Shown here: piece by piece, positions 40,380 through 54,260 of the stretch
Position numbering within the stretch: position 1 is the first letter of the stretch
How the letters are laid out: each line of letters starts with the position of its first letter
Source of the DNA: Latrodectus hesperus
Taxonomy: Eukaryota > Arthropoda > Arachnida > Araneae > Theridiidae
Assembly: GCA_037975125.1 (NCBI GenBank)
Contig: CM075857.1
Location: 86,624,699-86,688,698, forward strand
Direction of reading: 5' to 3'
Length of the DNA: 64,000 nt
Position numbers and translations under genes: made by a program
The notes under the pieces: model-generated
What the model saw: only the letters and a program-made list of their open reading frames with translations
The model's database searches: none
What the model was told of the DNA's origin: nothing

Positions 40380-43175
40380 TGCGGTTATTGAGCAATGAAA
40401 GGTTTTTAAAGCACTTGTGAACAATTTTACTTCTTTGCAACTATTCCTTATATACCCTCTCTTACAATCCCATCATTGTGACGTACTATCGGTGCCCTCT
40501 GGTGGCTTCTAGTACTTTGCAATTATTCTTCAAGATTTGTGTGATAATTCTGAATGCGAAATTTTTATTTCAGAATTTCTGTGTGATTTTGAATTGTCAT
40601 TAATTTATGGACATGAGTGTTGGACATGCTTTCCCTTTAAAATGGAACATCTAGAGAATTTCGTTTAAATATCTTGCTAGCATACTGCTACAACTTAAAA
40701 AGATAAAGCATTTATTTAAATTAAAAAAACATAATCAGGATCAAATTAAACTTATTACATTTTATTATTTTTATATATAGACTATAAAATATTTATAATA
40801 TTATTTTTGGAAAAGAATATTGGTAAAATCTGCAGTTTATTATACTAGACACATTGCTCTTATTTAAAGCAAAAAGATGTTTGAGAGCTGTAAAACATCG
40901 AGTTTAATACGTTTCACCTGAAAAAGAAATAATACAATCTTTGTATTACTCAAATTAACAATGTTAAATTTTAATTTACAAGAAAAATATAAAAGCTGAA
41001 AATAGGAACACACAAATCATAATTCTTAATATCATCTAAACCCTAGCATAAGAACTTATTCCTTTATTTTGAAAGAACTTGTATAATAGATAAAATTCTT
41101 CTTATTTTTATAGTAAGACTTACATAGATACTAAATATTTTAACTCAGTAAAACAATTTTGAAGTTTTTATTTTTCACTAAAATATATTCATGGTTTATT
41201 TCTTAGCACTTTAAGAACTATTGCGTATTAATAATTTAAGATCGTATAATTTAAACTAAGTTCGCATGCACCTGACAAAAATCAGAATTAATACTTGATT
41301 TCTTTAACTCATACTTAATAAACTATTCCTGTATCAAATGTGTTTTATGAATTAATAAAGTTATTGCATCTCTTCTATTTTAGAAAAATAATCTAAATTA
41401 TTTTTCTATTATTTTTTTCTATTTATGAATTTAAATCTTGAAATTCCATACTGTTACATCAAGTATTTGATTTTAAATTCACCAATATAAGTCAAAAAAA
41501 GAAAGAGGATAACTTTTTTTTTCATTACGACCGAGAAATTTTTTAAATTTCCTTTGATTATATTTTACTTTACAAATTACTACTGCTTCATACATAATTG
41601 AATTCTCATAGCAATATATCATGGCATACAAATTCTTTTCATTACTTTGACATAAAACTCATAAAAAAACCTTAATACAGAAATTTGAGAAAGCTGTAAA
41701 TAAGTTTTGATCTTATTTCGTAAATTAGTACAATTTTTTACAAAAAATATTTTCATCTATAAAATACATCGGAAAGTTAAAAATAATGGAAGCATAAAGT
41801 AAAGTTTCGTCAATATTTTAATCTAAATAAGTAATATGTGAATTAATATTTTAAGTATTAAAATAATCTGCTTGATTTTGAGAAGTCTTTATTACAAATA
41901 CGTTTATTGAGAATATTTTTTCGTTGAGGAACATTAAATGGATTAAAGGATAAAATTGTTAAATTCCAGAAATGTCAAATATAACTAAATAGCAAATTGT
42001 GTTTGGATTATAAGCATTTTTTCAAATTCGCAATTGAATATAAAAAAATTCGTTTATCTGCTTAATGATAGAAACAATATTCACACATAAATTAAAAATG
42101 CAGGAAAGGTGTTCTTATAAAATTCATACTTATTTAATAAATATGCAAGTTAATCCACATAAATATTAAAAAATTTTATTTAGGTTTTATCCCTCCAATT
42201 TTTTAATTAAAAAATAAATGAAAAATGTGGAAACTCTTATCGTAATTAAATATTTGTTAATTTCATCACAAGGAGAATTGCACATATTTTAATTAATATT
42301 TCAACTAGAATTTTACTATATTACACGCAGTTTTTATTTTCAAAACAAATGTAATTCATAAAACAAATACAACAATAAAGATTTTTCTATGGAATTATAT
42401 TTTATGATATTTTTTGTTATTTTTACATTTAATTTTGCTCATAAATAAAATAATAGTGTCAAGTTCTGATCAATATCATTTATCTTACATAAATTTGCAG
42501 TAGAAAATATACTTTTATATTTTTAATATCTACATTTATAGTGCTTTGAGTATCAGTTAATTTTGGTACAATTGGTACAAAAAAAATATTTTTTTTAAAT
42601 GTGTTGCAAAAAACATGAAGTATGAAGGATATTTCAGTTGCAAACAAATATATTATGATAGTTTTTTCAGACATAAATGCATCTTCAATTTTTACAGGAA
42701 CAAAAAAAATATACTTTCAGTTTATCTACACATATTTTTGCCATACATTTATTATGTATTTATATTTAATGGAGTTTTCAAATAATTAAAAATTCATGTT
42801 TAAAAAAAAACTATTTTTTTGTTGGTAATATTTTTTACGTTGGTATATATGAAAGTTAAATAATATATATAAATCTCTTTTTGAGAAATATGAATTTTGT
42901 CATTCTTTTACATAAGCCATCATTAAATAAGTGATTAACTACTTTATTGTTAAATATACAGAGGAAATAATATATTTGATTGGAGTAACATTTTAACTAT
43001 ATAAAAGTTCACGAACATTTCTTAGTATTTTGAAGCAGCTATCGGAGACTAACCAGTGTTTGATTCTTACATTAGAAGTAATTTAATTTTAGAACTCACA
43101 AATATAAACAGTATTATCATAATTTAATTGATTACAGCTTTCAAAGAAGCATTTATTTACTGAGAATCTTTTAAC
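40380..43175. other. AT-rich stretch after the Tc1 relic
   Basis: 40380-40560 is GC-richer and probably still part of the Tc1 element (5' flank; GGTGCCCTCTGGTGGC at about 40491). The remainder is AT-rich with nothing recognised. Confidence 0.5.
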
Positions 43176-43179
43176 AAAG

Positions 43180-43450
43180 CATTCCGAATTTAGTTAAGGA
43201 TGTTCGTTAGAGGAGACCAAAATACTCACGAAAAACTATTCCCCTCTTTGTTCTCAGAAATGTTCATCTTTCCTTATAAGTTTAATCGTATGCCTCTAAT
43301 CCGATTAACCGTGAAGTTTTCAGTTCTCTGGATAATAGGATTAATCTTTTGCCAAACCATAAAAGTTTTCTCCTCCAAACTTCTTAAGAGGTCTTCACTT
43401 TTGAAGAAAGCTCAGCTTACATGACTGCCACAAATGGAAAACGGGGTTGT
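43180..43450 (+). other. GC-richer island with a 74-codon frame
   Basis: The frame 43200-43424 contains a hydrophobic run (LTVKFSVLWIIGLIFCQTIK) followed by a basic Ser-Lys-rich tail (SSKLLKRSSLLKKAQLT), a layout possible for a small membrane protein. It is not recognised. CTAATCCGATTAAC (about 43297-43310) is a paired homeodomain-type site. Confidence 0.25.
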
Positions 43451-43454
43451 CCCC

Positions 43455-44930
43455 GCATCAGATGAACCAAAATTTAAGAGCGTAGAAAGTGATCACTTAA
43501 GTTTTAAATCTTAAACTTAAACTTGAGATCTAAAAGAAGCCTTAAGAATAACAAAGTTCTCAATTTGATATTTCTGGTAAACAGAAAATAACGATTGATA
43601 AATTTGACTTTGACAACAGAATTTTGTAAAAAAGTCATATTAAAATATAGATAAAATCAACATAGGGATTTAACTTTTAATCTTAAAGTAAATGGGGAAT
43701 TTCGAAGAAAACAAGACAGATCTTTTGAGCTTTTAGACACTTGCAATTAAAATTGTTTTTACAAATGCATTTAAAACATTAAGACACACAATTTTAATAA
43801 AATTATTATTAGGAAATTTTGAATTAATTTTATTTTGTGAACCCTTTATAATAGATAATTGCATTTAGTTATTGAATAAATTTTTGAAAGTATTAATATT
43901 TAATATTAATCATTTCGGGTTTTGCATGTCTTTTCCTAAAGAAAATAATGTATTTCAATAGTAGTAAAAATGAAGTATTTTGTGTGAATTATTTCGCGAA
44001 TTAAAAAAAATATGAATTGTTGTGCTTGCAGGAAATGTAAAAATATGAGACTATATTTCATAAAGTTATTAATTAATGTTTATTTACTCATTATATTTCA
44101 TGAAAAAATTGGTTTTCATTACTTAATTCTGCAAATTTGTATATGGGTAATTTTATGTAACGATTATAAAGAAAAGATATTTCTCTATATCAGTAAAATT
44201 TTTTATTGATTTTCCAAAAGAATTAAATCAAATTACTGTTATCGTATCATGCGAAAAAAAGATAATAGAAATATACAAAACCAAGACATTTTTACAAACC
44301 ATTAACTGTATGCAACTGAAGCATACTTCAAAAATTACTAGGGTAATTGATTGTGATTAAAAGGCACTACATTTTAAGATCATGCTCTTCTTTTCATTAC
44401 ATCTGCTTATTTATTTCCCAAGGTTTAAACTAACTGAAATATCTTTCTGGGGTAGTTCTGATACTTTTATACCATTTATGCACTTCTTTGATAGCTGTTT
44501 CATATTCCCCGATCTCACTTTGGAGAGTCAAAAATGAAATATTTGACTTGGATTTGATAAAGATTATAAAGTTAGAAGCTAGTCATACAAAATAGTCATG
44601 CACCCCATTTGCATTTTATATGTATTTCATGTGTTAAATGCGTATATAGACATGCGAAAACAAAATAATCTTCATTTATCCTTAAAATTCTCTAGCATTT
44701 GCCTTGATACATTTCTTATGTAAATTTAAATAAATAATTCTAATATTTGAAGATAGTAAATTTCACAGATTATGCTAAACATTTTGCTTTCTGAGTAGCT
44801 TTAGAGTAGTTTGTAACGGAATGTTTGAGCTTTGTGATTCAGCTCAACAATTTATGAATTCAATTTCTACCTCGATTGTATCTACTCATCGCATCAGCTT
44901 GAAATATATTTATTATAGAGCAATAAACCA
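43455..44930. other. AT-rich stretch before the LINE fragment
   Basis: No gene recognised; the 65-codon frame at 44012-44209 is hydrophobic and probably chance. Confidence 0.55.
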
Positions 44931-44936
44931 ATATGT

Positions 44937-45870
44937 CAAGGTGACTCGCTTGCATGTCTGCTATTTAATCTAGCACGGAAGAAATGCATCCGAGATAGTG
45001 GTTTAGACTGAAGAGGCACTCTTTGGAATAGAATAACACAAATTTTGGCATATGCAGATGATATAAACATTATTGGAAGATCTGAAAGGACAGTGAAAGA
45101 GGCCTTTCAAGCCCAAGAAATAGCTTCCCAAAATATGGGACTTACCATAAACGAAGATAAAATAAAGTTTATGGAGGTCTCATCTTCGACTGTGAGTTAC
45201 AACACTCCCTTTTACATAGCCGGTCATACCTTTGAAAAGGTATGTGAGTTCAAATACCTCGGAACAATTAATAATAAAGACAAGCTGAAAGCTGAAATCA
45301 CCAGCATAATCAAATCAGCCAATAAATGCTTTTTTGGGCTGAAAAAGCAACTAAAATCTAAACTTATCAACAGAAAAACAAAACTGAGAATTTACAATGC
45401 ACTCATACTACCCGTGCTGCTATATGCAAGCAAAACGTGGACATTAAATGTCGATATACCGCGAACCCTGGAAACCTTTGAAAAGAAGGCATTAAGAACT
45501 ATCTATGGGCCTAGATTGCTGGCGAACCAGATATAATTTTGAATTGTACAGGCTGTATAACCAGCCCCAGATTACCCAGGTTATCATAAGCAACATGCTA
45601 AGATGGTTTGGCCATGTCTGGAGAAGCCGTTAAAACAAACCCAGTAGAATATCAAAGTTTAAGAACCCCGAGGGATCCCGTGCCCGACGAAGACCACCAA
45701 CCAAAGTGTCAATGAGCCATCTTGGCTCATTGACACTGAAAATGACCTCAAGATACTGGGAACCAACAAAGTGTCGCTCTGGACTAACTGGGCTGGAAAA
45801 AACATACTATAGAGGTAGCTAGGACCTGTAATAGGTCGTTACGTTATTAAAGAAGAATAATAATCCAATC
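44937..45870 (+). pseudogene. LINE reverse transcriptase fragment, 5' truncated
   Basis: The readable frame starts at QGDSLACLLFNLA (44937 on, the conserved block before the catalytic box) and reaches AYADDINIIGRS with the YADD catalytic motif at about 45048. Thumb-region motifs follow: KYLGTI, NRKTKLRIYNALILPVLLYASKTWTL and FEKKALRTIYGP. A stop codon lies at 45009-45011. A shift near 45530 moves the frame, and the sequence then reads YNFELYRLYNQP, MLRWFGHVW and, after another disruption, ENDLKILG. The endonuclease and the first half of the reverse transcriptase are absent. The 3' end is A-rich with GAAGAATAATAAT-like repeats (about 45851-45863). I do not assign a clade with certainty. The 163-codon open part (45045-45536) is the best-preserved protein-like frame in the window. 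Confidence 0.85.
45705..45737. repeat. foldback insertion inside the LINE fragment
   Basis: Perfect 15-bp arms, AGTGTCAATGAGCCA (45705-45719) and TGGCTCATTGACACT (45723-45737), flank a 3-nt loop. The right arm reads in the family frame as W-L-I-D-T before ENDLKILG, so it is the original sequence. The left arm is an inverted copy inserted after the codons for RPPT. Confidence 0.85.
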
Positions 45871-45874
45871 TGCC

Positions 45875-46693
45875 TAAATAGATCAAACATAAGAACTCTT
45901 TCATTTTGGCCTTTGAAATAATGTTCCGTATTCAGTTTTATAAAGGTTATAATAAAGACATATTTTAATTATTTGATATTGAAAGTTAATGGTTAAATCT
46001 ACTATCCTTTTATTTGTAAAATGAAAGACTCTTTATTTTGCAAAACTCTAACATAAATGCCATTTCTTTTTTGCTCTCCTCCCTTAAAGTTCTTATTTTG
46101 ATTTTTCTGAGTCTTACTTCGATACTTTTAATTTTTTGTAATAACTGATTGGCATGAATTTATTCTTAAAAATGTTACAAGTCTCCAAGTAACAGTGAAT
46201 ATGCGCAGGCAAATTTTAATTTGAATATTAATAGTTCTGTTCAATTGAAATTCAAGATTGCTTTCGAATGCAGAAGTATTTTTTCTTTACAATTTTAGCA
46301 ATTACTGTAAGCAATTTTCTTTTTTAAAAAATATAAACAATTATATTTATTTTGGAAGCTTGCATAGTTATTTTTTTACTTGGTATGAAATTACAATTGA
46401 TATTCACTACACAAATCATATTTTAATTGTTGTGGGAAAAATTTATTCAAAAACCTTATCTTAAGGTATTCGACTCCAAAAGACAGTGTGAAGACCATAC
46501 AGACCATTTATTTTGAACACTCTAAAATACAAATTAATTTACTGTTATTGATAACTCTTTAAAATTACGTCAATAACTTGATGTCTTAAATCAATAATTT
46601 TAGAGAAGTTTTAATTCACCCTCTTCTCTTTAAATCAAATTTTTTTTAATTAACTAGCATTTGTAATAATTCATTCTTTCACCAATGCCTTTC

Positions 46694-46695
<2 letters not shown>
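45875..46695. other. AT-rich non-coding stretch
   Basis: No feature recognised. Confidence 0.6.
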
Positions 46696-46698
<3 letters not shown>

Positions 46699-46743
<45 letters not shown>

Positions 46744-46936
46744 TAAAGAAAAGACATATATAAATATAAAGTAATAAATACAATACTGAAAATATAATGT
46801 TGGAACTACAATGCATAATAGGAAATCTAGCCAGCGGAAAAGCAGCTAAAGAAAGATTTGCCTATATAAATAAGATATGAATATATATATATAAGATAAA
46901 ACATGAAGATCACCTTTCTTCATGTTTTATCTTATA

Positions 46937-47028
<92 letters not shown>
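46699..47028. repeat. two (TA)n microsatellites
   Basis: Pure TA runs lie at about 46701-46738 and 46941-47027, separated by about 200 bp that contains a unique-looking segment (46790-46860) and the 22-bp hairpin. Confidence 0.9.
46888..46938. repeat. 22-bp perfect hairpin between TA tracts
   Basis: Arms 46888-46909 (TATATAAGATAAAACATGAA, then GA) and 46917-46938 are exact reverse complements around a 7-nt loop (TCACCTT). A short TA run lies to the left and a long (TA)n begins directly after the right arm. Confidence 0.9.
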
Positions 47029-47030
<2 letters not shown>

Positions 47031-47757
47031 TTTTAATTATTGAAAAACTCTATTAAAATTTATATCCCCAGTGACTCTCTGAATAACATTAATATTATAA
47101 TAAACTGTAAATATTAAATATATTGATTGAATTTAAATATAATCAAATAAAAACATTACATAAGAAAGTTTATCTCAAAATAGATCATCAGATTAACAAA
47201 TTAAATTAATGTCAAAATGTGACATTTCTCTTTTTTCTAACTTATTAAATCAATAATTCCCTGAATTTTTAATTCAATGTATAAACAGAAATATGTACTC
47301 CTCTATTATTAAATATACAGCGTATTTTTCGTTTATCTAAAGTGAAGGTAATCAATACGAAAAAGTATATGACTTTATTTTAGCATCATTTAATAACTTT
47401 AAAAGAATAATGTTTTTGATAATTTACAAAAATATGCTACAAATCAAAAAGTTAAGATAATATCACTTTGCATTGAATTTATCCGATGTACTTGCCACTT
47501 TTAATAAATATCAATTTGGATTTCATTTGAAGACAGTATTCATTATTGACCTTTATTTTTAGAATTAGGGTGTCTAAATTTAATACTTAAAAATTGAAAA
47601 TTTAAAAGGATTATTATAAAAAATGCGAATAATATCTTAAATAAGTAGAAGCTGAAAAACACATATTTTATTTCAAACTGAATCTTATTGCATTTTTATC
47701 ACTATAGAAAGATTTCGTACTATAACTTATCAATTTATTTACAATAAAAACTTTTTA

Positions 47758-47800
47758 ACAATGTATTGCCTGTATTAATACTGTACAATGTATTGCCTGT
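47758..47800. repeat. 16-bp direct repeat
   Basis: ACAATGTATTGCCTGT occurs exactly at 47758-47773 and 47785-47800. Confidence 0.85.
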
Positions 47801-50800
47801 GTCAATTAAGAGTAAGGACTCAAATCCTATTAAAGTTTACTAAAATATAACTTACTTAAAACACGAATTATTAAAATTTCTTTTGATCAGAAAATCCCAT
47901 TTCGTGGCTAAATTTGAATCTTCGTAGCCAATAACAATAATGGATAATTGCTTAGACACAGTCTAAAGCCATTCAGAAGTAGTTGAATACTGGAAGAAAT
48001 TTGTTTTCTTGGGAAGTACTTCGTGGATAACGACCCATATTCATGTGCCACAAGTGGGAAAAAACATTTAAGCCTTTACCACGAAGATATCTGTTGGAAA
48101 GCAGAATTCTTTCTCCAATTACTTAACAATTGAGATAAAATGTAAGACTTTCCGCGCTGAGAAATGTTGTTTTAACTTTATGTATTTTAGTTTTTTTGAG
48201 ATGAATTTATATCCAATACCATTTAAAAGTATAAACTGACTTATAATAAAACAGACACTTTTTTATACATAAGGCCTTTTTTGAAACTTTTGTTGGAAAT
48301 ATTTTTGAATAACGTGTGATACGCCAACATTTTGCTAAATAAACCAATAAATGTTGCTATTTTAAATTTTGTGAATATAAACTTTGGCCATTATAAAGAT
48401 ATTAATCTGGAAATGCTTGTAAGCATTTCTAGAACTGGAGAAGGGATTTGTAGAATAGATGATGTTGCTGTATAGTCCAAAAATAAAAATGTAAGTTAGA
48501 AATAGTTGGTATAGATCCCAAGATTTTCTCGTCTGACAAGCATTATTTAGTGAAAGAGAATTACACCACTCTACACAAACCCCTACAAAGAACTACACCA
48601 ATTATGATTAAAGGCTCGATGTAGAATTGGGTACCCTATACCTTAGGTGAAAAATTTGGCGTTACATCTGAGCGATAAAATTAAGTTTCTGGTTATCCTG
48701 ATAATCTTTTCTTCGTTTAGCTTTTGTGTATCGACCATCTTGTTAGTTACATCTTAGAGTTAAAAAATCGCCAAATAATCAAGGGCTACTCAATTGTAAA
48801 CTTTTATACATGATTAGAAAATCTTTAATAAATAAATTATATAATAATGTATGTATATATTGGGTATTTTATTTGTAATAGCATCATAATACAAAAATGA
48901 AATCTTACACTTGAATTATAGTTATTTTTTTGCCATTAAATTACAAGCAAATATTCATTGTCATTCAAAATAATTATCTGTTTTATAAATCAGTGAAAGA
49001 ATTGTCAATCATAAAAAATAAATGTGATGCGTTCACTTTTCACCTTTTTACTCTCCCTATATAAAATATCATAAAATTTGCGTGTTGAGTTCTTATCGAA
49101 CGTTGTTGAATCAGAAACTTGTTTTTAAATTTTAAATTAGTTGAAAATAAGGATACAAATCTTTACTAATGATTTCTTTTCCTACAAACAAATGATGCGT
49201 AACTCAAAATGGAAATTTTACCAGTACTACAACAAACTGATAAATATATCCCAGAGTTTCATATATAAATTCATTTTAATATTTCTTGACTAGTTTACAC
49301 ATAAATAAAATACATTTCCTGTTGAATAATATCTTTTGAGCCCTTAAGTTTTCTCAGGCATTCAGGTTTTCAGAAATTTACAAACCTGTTTTATTTTTGC
49401 TTTTTCCTCATATTATTTCCCATTTCCAACTTCTACGGCAATGAAAACTAGTTACACGAAAAATAAGAAATAAAAAGAAAGAAATATTATCTCAGTGAGC
49501 CTAGGGCGTTAAAACAGCACATCATTGGTATATAAGGCATTTTCGGAAATTTCGTTTTCCTATTCCTCTTTGCTTTGATAGGAAAAATGTATGTTATTCT
49601 AACAAGAATAGAAAAACATGCGGGAAAAGTTGTTATTATTGTTAGGAGAGAAGGAACAAGAAAATAAAAATGATGAAAACTAGGAAAAGAAGAATAGGTT
49701 TTGCAGTTTTCTCAAATCATGTGAAAAGAGAATCAAATCGCCTTTTTGAGAAACATGTTGAATTTTTTAAGTTGAAGGAGAGGAAAATAGTTATTAAAGA
49801 TTTCAAAACGAATGGAATAGTTGTATAGCGTTTTTACAATCGTTCTTCATTAATATCATTTCGAAGTTTGATATAGGATTATGTTCTTAAACGATTTAAA
49901 ACACAAAAATAATTCAATTGAATCGATTGGTATTTTTAAATTTCTAAATTTTACTATCAAATACAGGTGTGCAATAATTGAAAACTTTTTCTTGTAATAA
50001 AATAAATTAAGCACAATCTTTATTATTGGAAACTTTCTGCTGTTAATAATCATTGCAAAGCTTATAGTAGATAAAGAAAATTGTTATGTTATATTGAGTT
50101 CAAAGACCTATTTTCTAATGTATATTGAAGCACCTTCACTTTTAGGAAATTAACTTTAAAAGAAAGTGTTACAGTGTTTGATTATTTTATCAGAAGGTAT
50201 ATTTTATGGATATTGTATTATTTCAGTCGAATTTTAATTTTCGTATATATTAATATCATGAAAACTTAAAATCTAAGCAAACGTCAAGTGAAAATATCAC
50301 AAAACATATTAAAATAGAAGTTAAAGATTATTTAAAAATTAATTTGTTTTTTAACTAAAACTACTAAGAAGTATAATAATAAAATACAGTTTCTTTTATA
50401 TGCTGCTGCTATTTATAAAAAATATATAGATAAAATTTAATATGTAAATTTTTTTCATGTATTTCTGTTATTCTGAGTTAACGTCAAGACTGAGTTAACA
50501 ATCCGCATTACAAAATTGACAGGTAAACAAAATAAAAATGCATACATTTTTAAGAATGCTTTTATTTTTTTACTTTTGAGATTTATTTCCAAGGATAATC
50601 TTAGAAACAGGTTCTTCTTATGGAACAGACATGCAGTATTTGCAATGCTATGGTTGGTATTTTACTCAAAATGTTAAAAACCACACAAACGCAATTTTTA
50701 GATCTTTTCTGATACCAAAAACTATGCATTTAGTGTAGTAAAAATGCTTTACTATTCAAACTATATGAATAAAAGTTTACTATTAAAAAATATCTGGTTT

Positions 50801-52115
50801 TAAAACACAAGAAAGGGATTTTTTCTACAAAATCCTATCAAATTTAGATTTAAAATTGAAGATCAAAAGATTATGGCAACATAGAAAGAAATTGTATTTG
50901 TGTATATTAACAGAAAGTAAGGAATGTAGGAAGTTAGAAATGTTTCATCGGAATAGTAATTTAAAAATGGAATACTTTCTTAAATTAAAAACACTTAAAA
51001 TGTCCAAAGCTCATGAAATATATATTTTTATAATTTATATGAATTTTTTTGTAGTATATAAGAAAAAAGAGCTTAAATAAGAGGAAGAAAAATCAGCAAA
51101 TGTTAAAAAATATTATTTTTAATATTGTAATTAATATTAGATAATAACATGAAATTTGTACACTATGGTGGACTTTAAACCATAATAGCCAACTCATTAT
51201 TAAAAAAAGAAAATTCAGGAAACATTTTTGAATAGAAGTTTGAAATGCGTTAAAGTTATAAAAGTTATTGGATTGAAATGCATGAGTAACTAAAGCGCGG
51301 CAATTAACTCACTTAACAATCTTAAGAAAGAATTACAATTCCTGGGATTTTTATAATACTTAAGTGATTCATGGGAAATTTAATATATGTTTTTTCAAAA
51401 AATATTTTAAAACTGGAAAGCTGAATTCTAATTGGTTTTGTATGTGGTCAGTGGAGTAAGCTTTTGTGTTTTGATCTTTAGTTCCAAGAGTATTTATATA
51501 GCATCTACCTAGTAAGAGGGACTTGTTAGTGATGGCTTAAGATTGTGATTAGTAATGTCTGAGTAAAACGTCTCTGCATTAACGAACAAATTACAATGCA
51601 TAAATAATAGCTTATGCAATTTTAAGGAATATGAGTGACGTATCTCTGATTATAGCATAGTGAAATTTGGAAAAGGAATCTTTCATTGACAAACCATATT
51701 TTCTCTACAATATGTTGGCTAATGATTTAACATCTACAACTATGCTCTAATGGTGTTGTAAGCATATTGACGCCACATAATTGAATTAACATTAATTAAT
51801 TTGGTGAATCACAATTTTAATGTTTAAGATACATTAATTCCACGAATAAAATGAAAAATTCATCAGGTTATATATATGGTGACTTTAAAGGGAAATATAT
51901 TTTTACCATTATTAGAAGGAAGTGAGTTTAATCTAGACTTAACCAAATATCATGGTGTTCACTAAAGGCATCTGAGGATCCTAAACAACCCATGGTCACA
52001 GTGAACTCAAAGTGAAATTATACTTCTGAGGTTAGAATGTCACACATGTCTTGGAGTCTTCTGTTTAATCACTGCTTCTAAATTTTAAGGACTAAATTCA
52101 AATATTTCCATTTAT

Positions 52116-52142
52116 TGAAGGAATTCGTAAAAAATTCCTTCA
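52116..52142. repeat. short hairpin
   Basis: TGAAGGAATT and AATTCCTTCA (10-bp perfect arms) enclose a 7-nt loop; an outer CCATTTA/TAATTGG partly extends the stem. Confidence 0.75.
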
Positions 52143-52406
52143 TAATTGGGATATACAAGCTCTTAGCATGAAGCTCTAAAATCCATCATCCTGATCTATT
52201 TATCATGAAGTAAAATCTAGAGAAATTCACTAAACTTTGTGAAACAACAATGACTTTTAATGTAGTAAGCAATGTTTTGTACGAAATGAACTGGATCTTC
52301 TGATAAAATGCTTTGTATTTGAAAATGATTGTAATGATCTGCTTAGAGACCATATTCTGGAATTCAAATTTATTCTTTGATAAGCAATAAGATAATATTT
52401 TAAGAT

Positions 52407-52766
52407 TTCTTGTAGGATTTGCTTTTTTAGATTGGATGAAATAAAAATTCTAAGATTATTGTGGATTATAGTTGGAGAGTCAGTTCGATTAAAATTTTAT
52501 ACAGGCAATATTTTCAACATTATAAATCGCTATATAGACACTTATTTTAAGGAAGGAGTAATATTTTACAATGACAATGAGTTATGTTACACGACTCAAA
52601 TGTTTGTTTTTACACAAATTTTTTACACTTCTTGTATAATTTGTTGTTTTAGATTAAGTGAAATACAAATTCCAAAATTTTCTGTGGATCATAATTGAAA
52701 GTTCAGCTTAACCTCAAAATTTTACACTGGGAACATTTTTCCCAATATAAATAGTTATATAGACAC
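52407..52766. repeat. diverged tandem duplication, about 135 bp units
   Basis: Copies 52407-52541 and 52629-52766 share, in order, TTCTTGTA, TTTAGATT, GAAATA.AAATTC, TGTGGAT, AAAATTTTA and TATATAGACAC, with many substitutions, offset about 222 bp. An 88-codon frame across the first copy (52432-52698) is not conserved in the second, so it is probably not a gene. Confidence 0.85.
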
Positions 52767-52769
52767 ATA

Positions 52770-53785
52770 ACTGAATATGTATTCAGAATTATGTAAATAA
52801 ACTTATAATCAAAAATCATCCTCAAATATCTAATTAATAATAAATTTGCCATTCTAATTTTTAATGGATAAGAATATGAAATAGTAACATTGTGCACCTT
52901 TGTAAGAAAACCATCTAATACATTTTAATAAATATTGAAATTACGAAATGATAAATGATCATTGAATTCTAAGCAATTCATTGGTTTTTAATTAAGTAAT
53001 TCATTTTCGCAGAGATTAAGTATGTAATGCTCATTAATGAGAATGAACCATTGTAATTTTCAAAGTAACAACTTTAAAAACTTCGTTCAAATTAAATTTT
53101 GACCCACAGACAGCAATTAATGTTTATAGGTCAACAAGGTTTTTCACAGGTATTCAAGCTAAATTTGATGATTTAGGATCGAAAATGTTTAATATAAATC
53201 TCTGATCCCTAATTTTAATTATTATGTATTTCACATTTACTTTTAGTGTTGTCGTTTCTGATCCCCTCGAACTGTAGTGCTAAATCAGGTGCATGAATTT
53301 ATTCACCTCGAAGAAATCCAGTACTAATAGGGAGTCTTAAACCAGGTCCAGCCGGGTAGGTCCTATAAAAGATAAAATATTATTATTTTAATTTCAATAG
53401 TTAAGTGGTTTCTATAAGCAAGTTTCAGAATTAAAATTATTGTAATTTTTATTCTTCATTTTAAGATTGATGTAAGTCTATTTTTGCTTAGAATGATAAG
53501 GAAAAGAAACTGTTACTTTAAAATAAAAGTTTTTATAGTACATTAAATCTTTTTAAATTTTACTTTAATTTTTTTTGATCAATTGTATTAAGGGAAGAGT
53601 TTTCTAAATACCATATTTTGGGTTCTGAGAATAAATAATCTCGATGTATATCACGTGATTATACTTTTTTTTTTACATTCGCCACCAATTTAATATTTAT
53701 TTAAATTTAATTTATTTTAATGTTAATAGATTACCAAAGATTTTATTCAGTTATATATTTCGTAACCGATAAAAGAACTTGTTTT
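52770..53785. other. AT-rich stretch with one GC-richer patch
   Basis: At 53255-53365 a GC-richer patch (TCCCCTCGAACTGTAGTGC; CCAGGTCCAGCCGGGTAGG) resembles a repeat fragment but I cannot assign it. Confidence 0.4.
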
Positions 53786-53789
53786 TTCG

Positions 53790-54260
53790 AAAGTGAGGAA
53801 GACGATACACAATTAATCTGCCTACAGCAGAGAATTTGAACTGTTCAACCATGATATGAAGTCTAAAGGAATGGCCTGCGATAAACAATAAAACCGCTGA
53901 ATTGGCATTTTATTGAATTGTTTGCTTATTCAATATAACAAACCATAAATGCTTGAGTAAACGTTATGCTTCGATTGATGTAATATGAAGCTCTTCTTCG
54001 AAAAGAGATAAATCGAGACTTTATATATATAGCAAGGCATTAATAGCAGTGTTTCCCTTCAGATCAAAATGATGAATTTCTTTTTTCTGAAGAAAGGCAT
54101 GAGAAATTCAAGAGCAAGATGCCGCGTTTTCACGATTCTTCAGAGTTCTCTCACTTATTTGCTGATTCCTCATCCCAAGGGAGCCTTTTGTGGGATCTTT
54201 TAACAAAAGAAGAGGAAACTTGAACACTTGGCACATTTTCCTTACACTTCTTTTTATTTG
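53790..54260. other. GC-richer island, no recognised gene
   Basis: It contains GCAGTGTTTCCCTTCAG, GATGCCGCGTTTTCACG and a CTTTATATATATAGC stretch that resembles a TATA or MEF2-type site (about 54020-54034). Frames are broken. A regulatory role is inference. Confidence 0.35.

Larger units (their letters stand above)
47035..52400. other. AT-rich non-coding stretch
   Basis: Over 5 kb with only the small repeats listed. Patches near 48.0 and 48.5 kb are a little GC-richer but have no open frame or motif I recognise. Confidence 0.6.

Noticed and set aside
50856..51080. 74-codon Lys-rich plus-strand frame
   Set aside because: Composition mirrors AT-rich codons and no domain is seen; probably chance.
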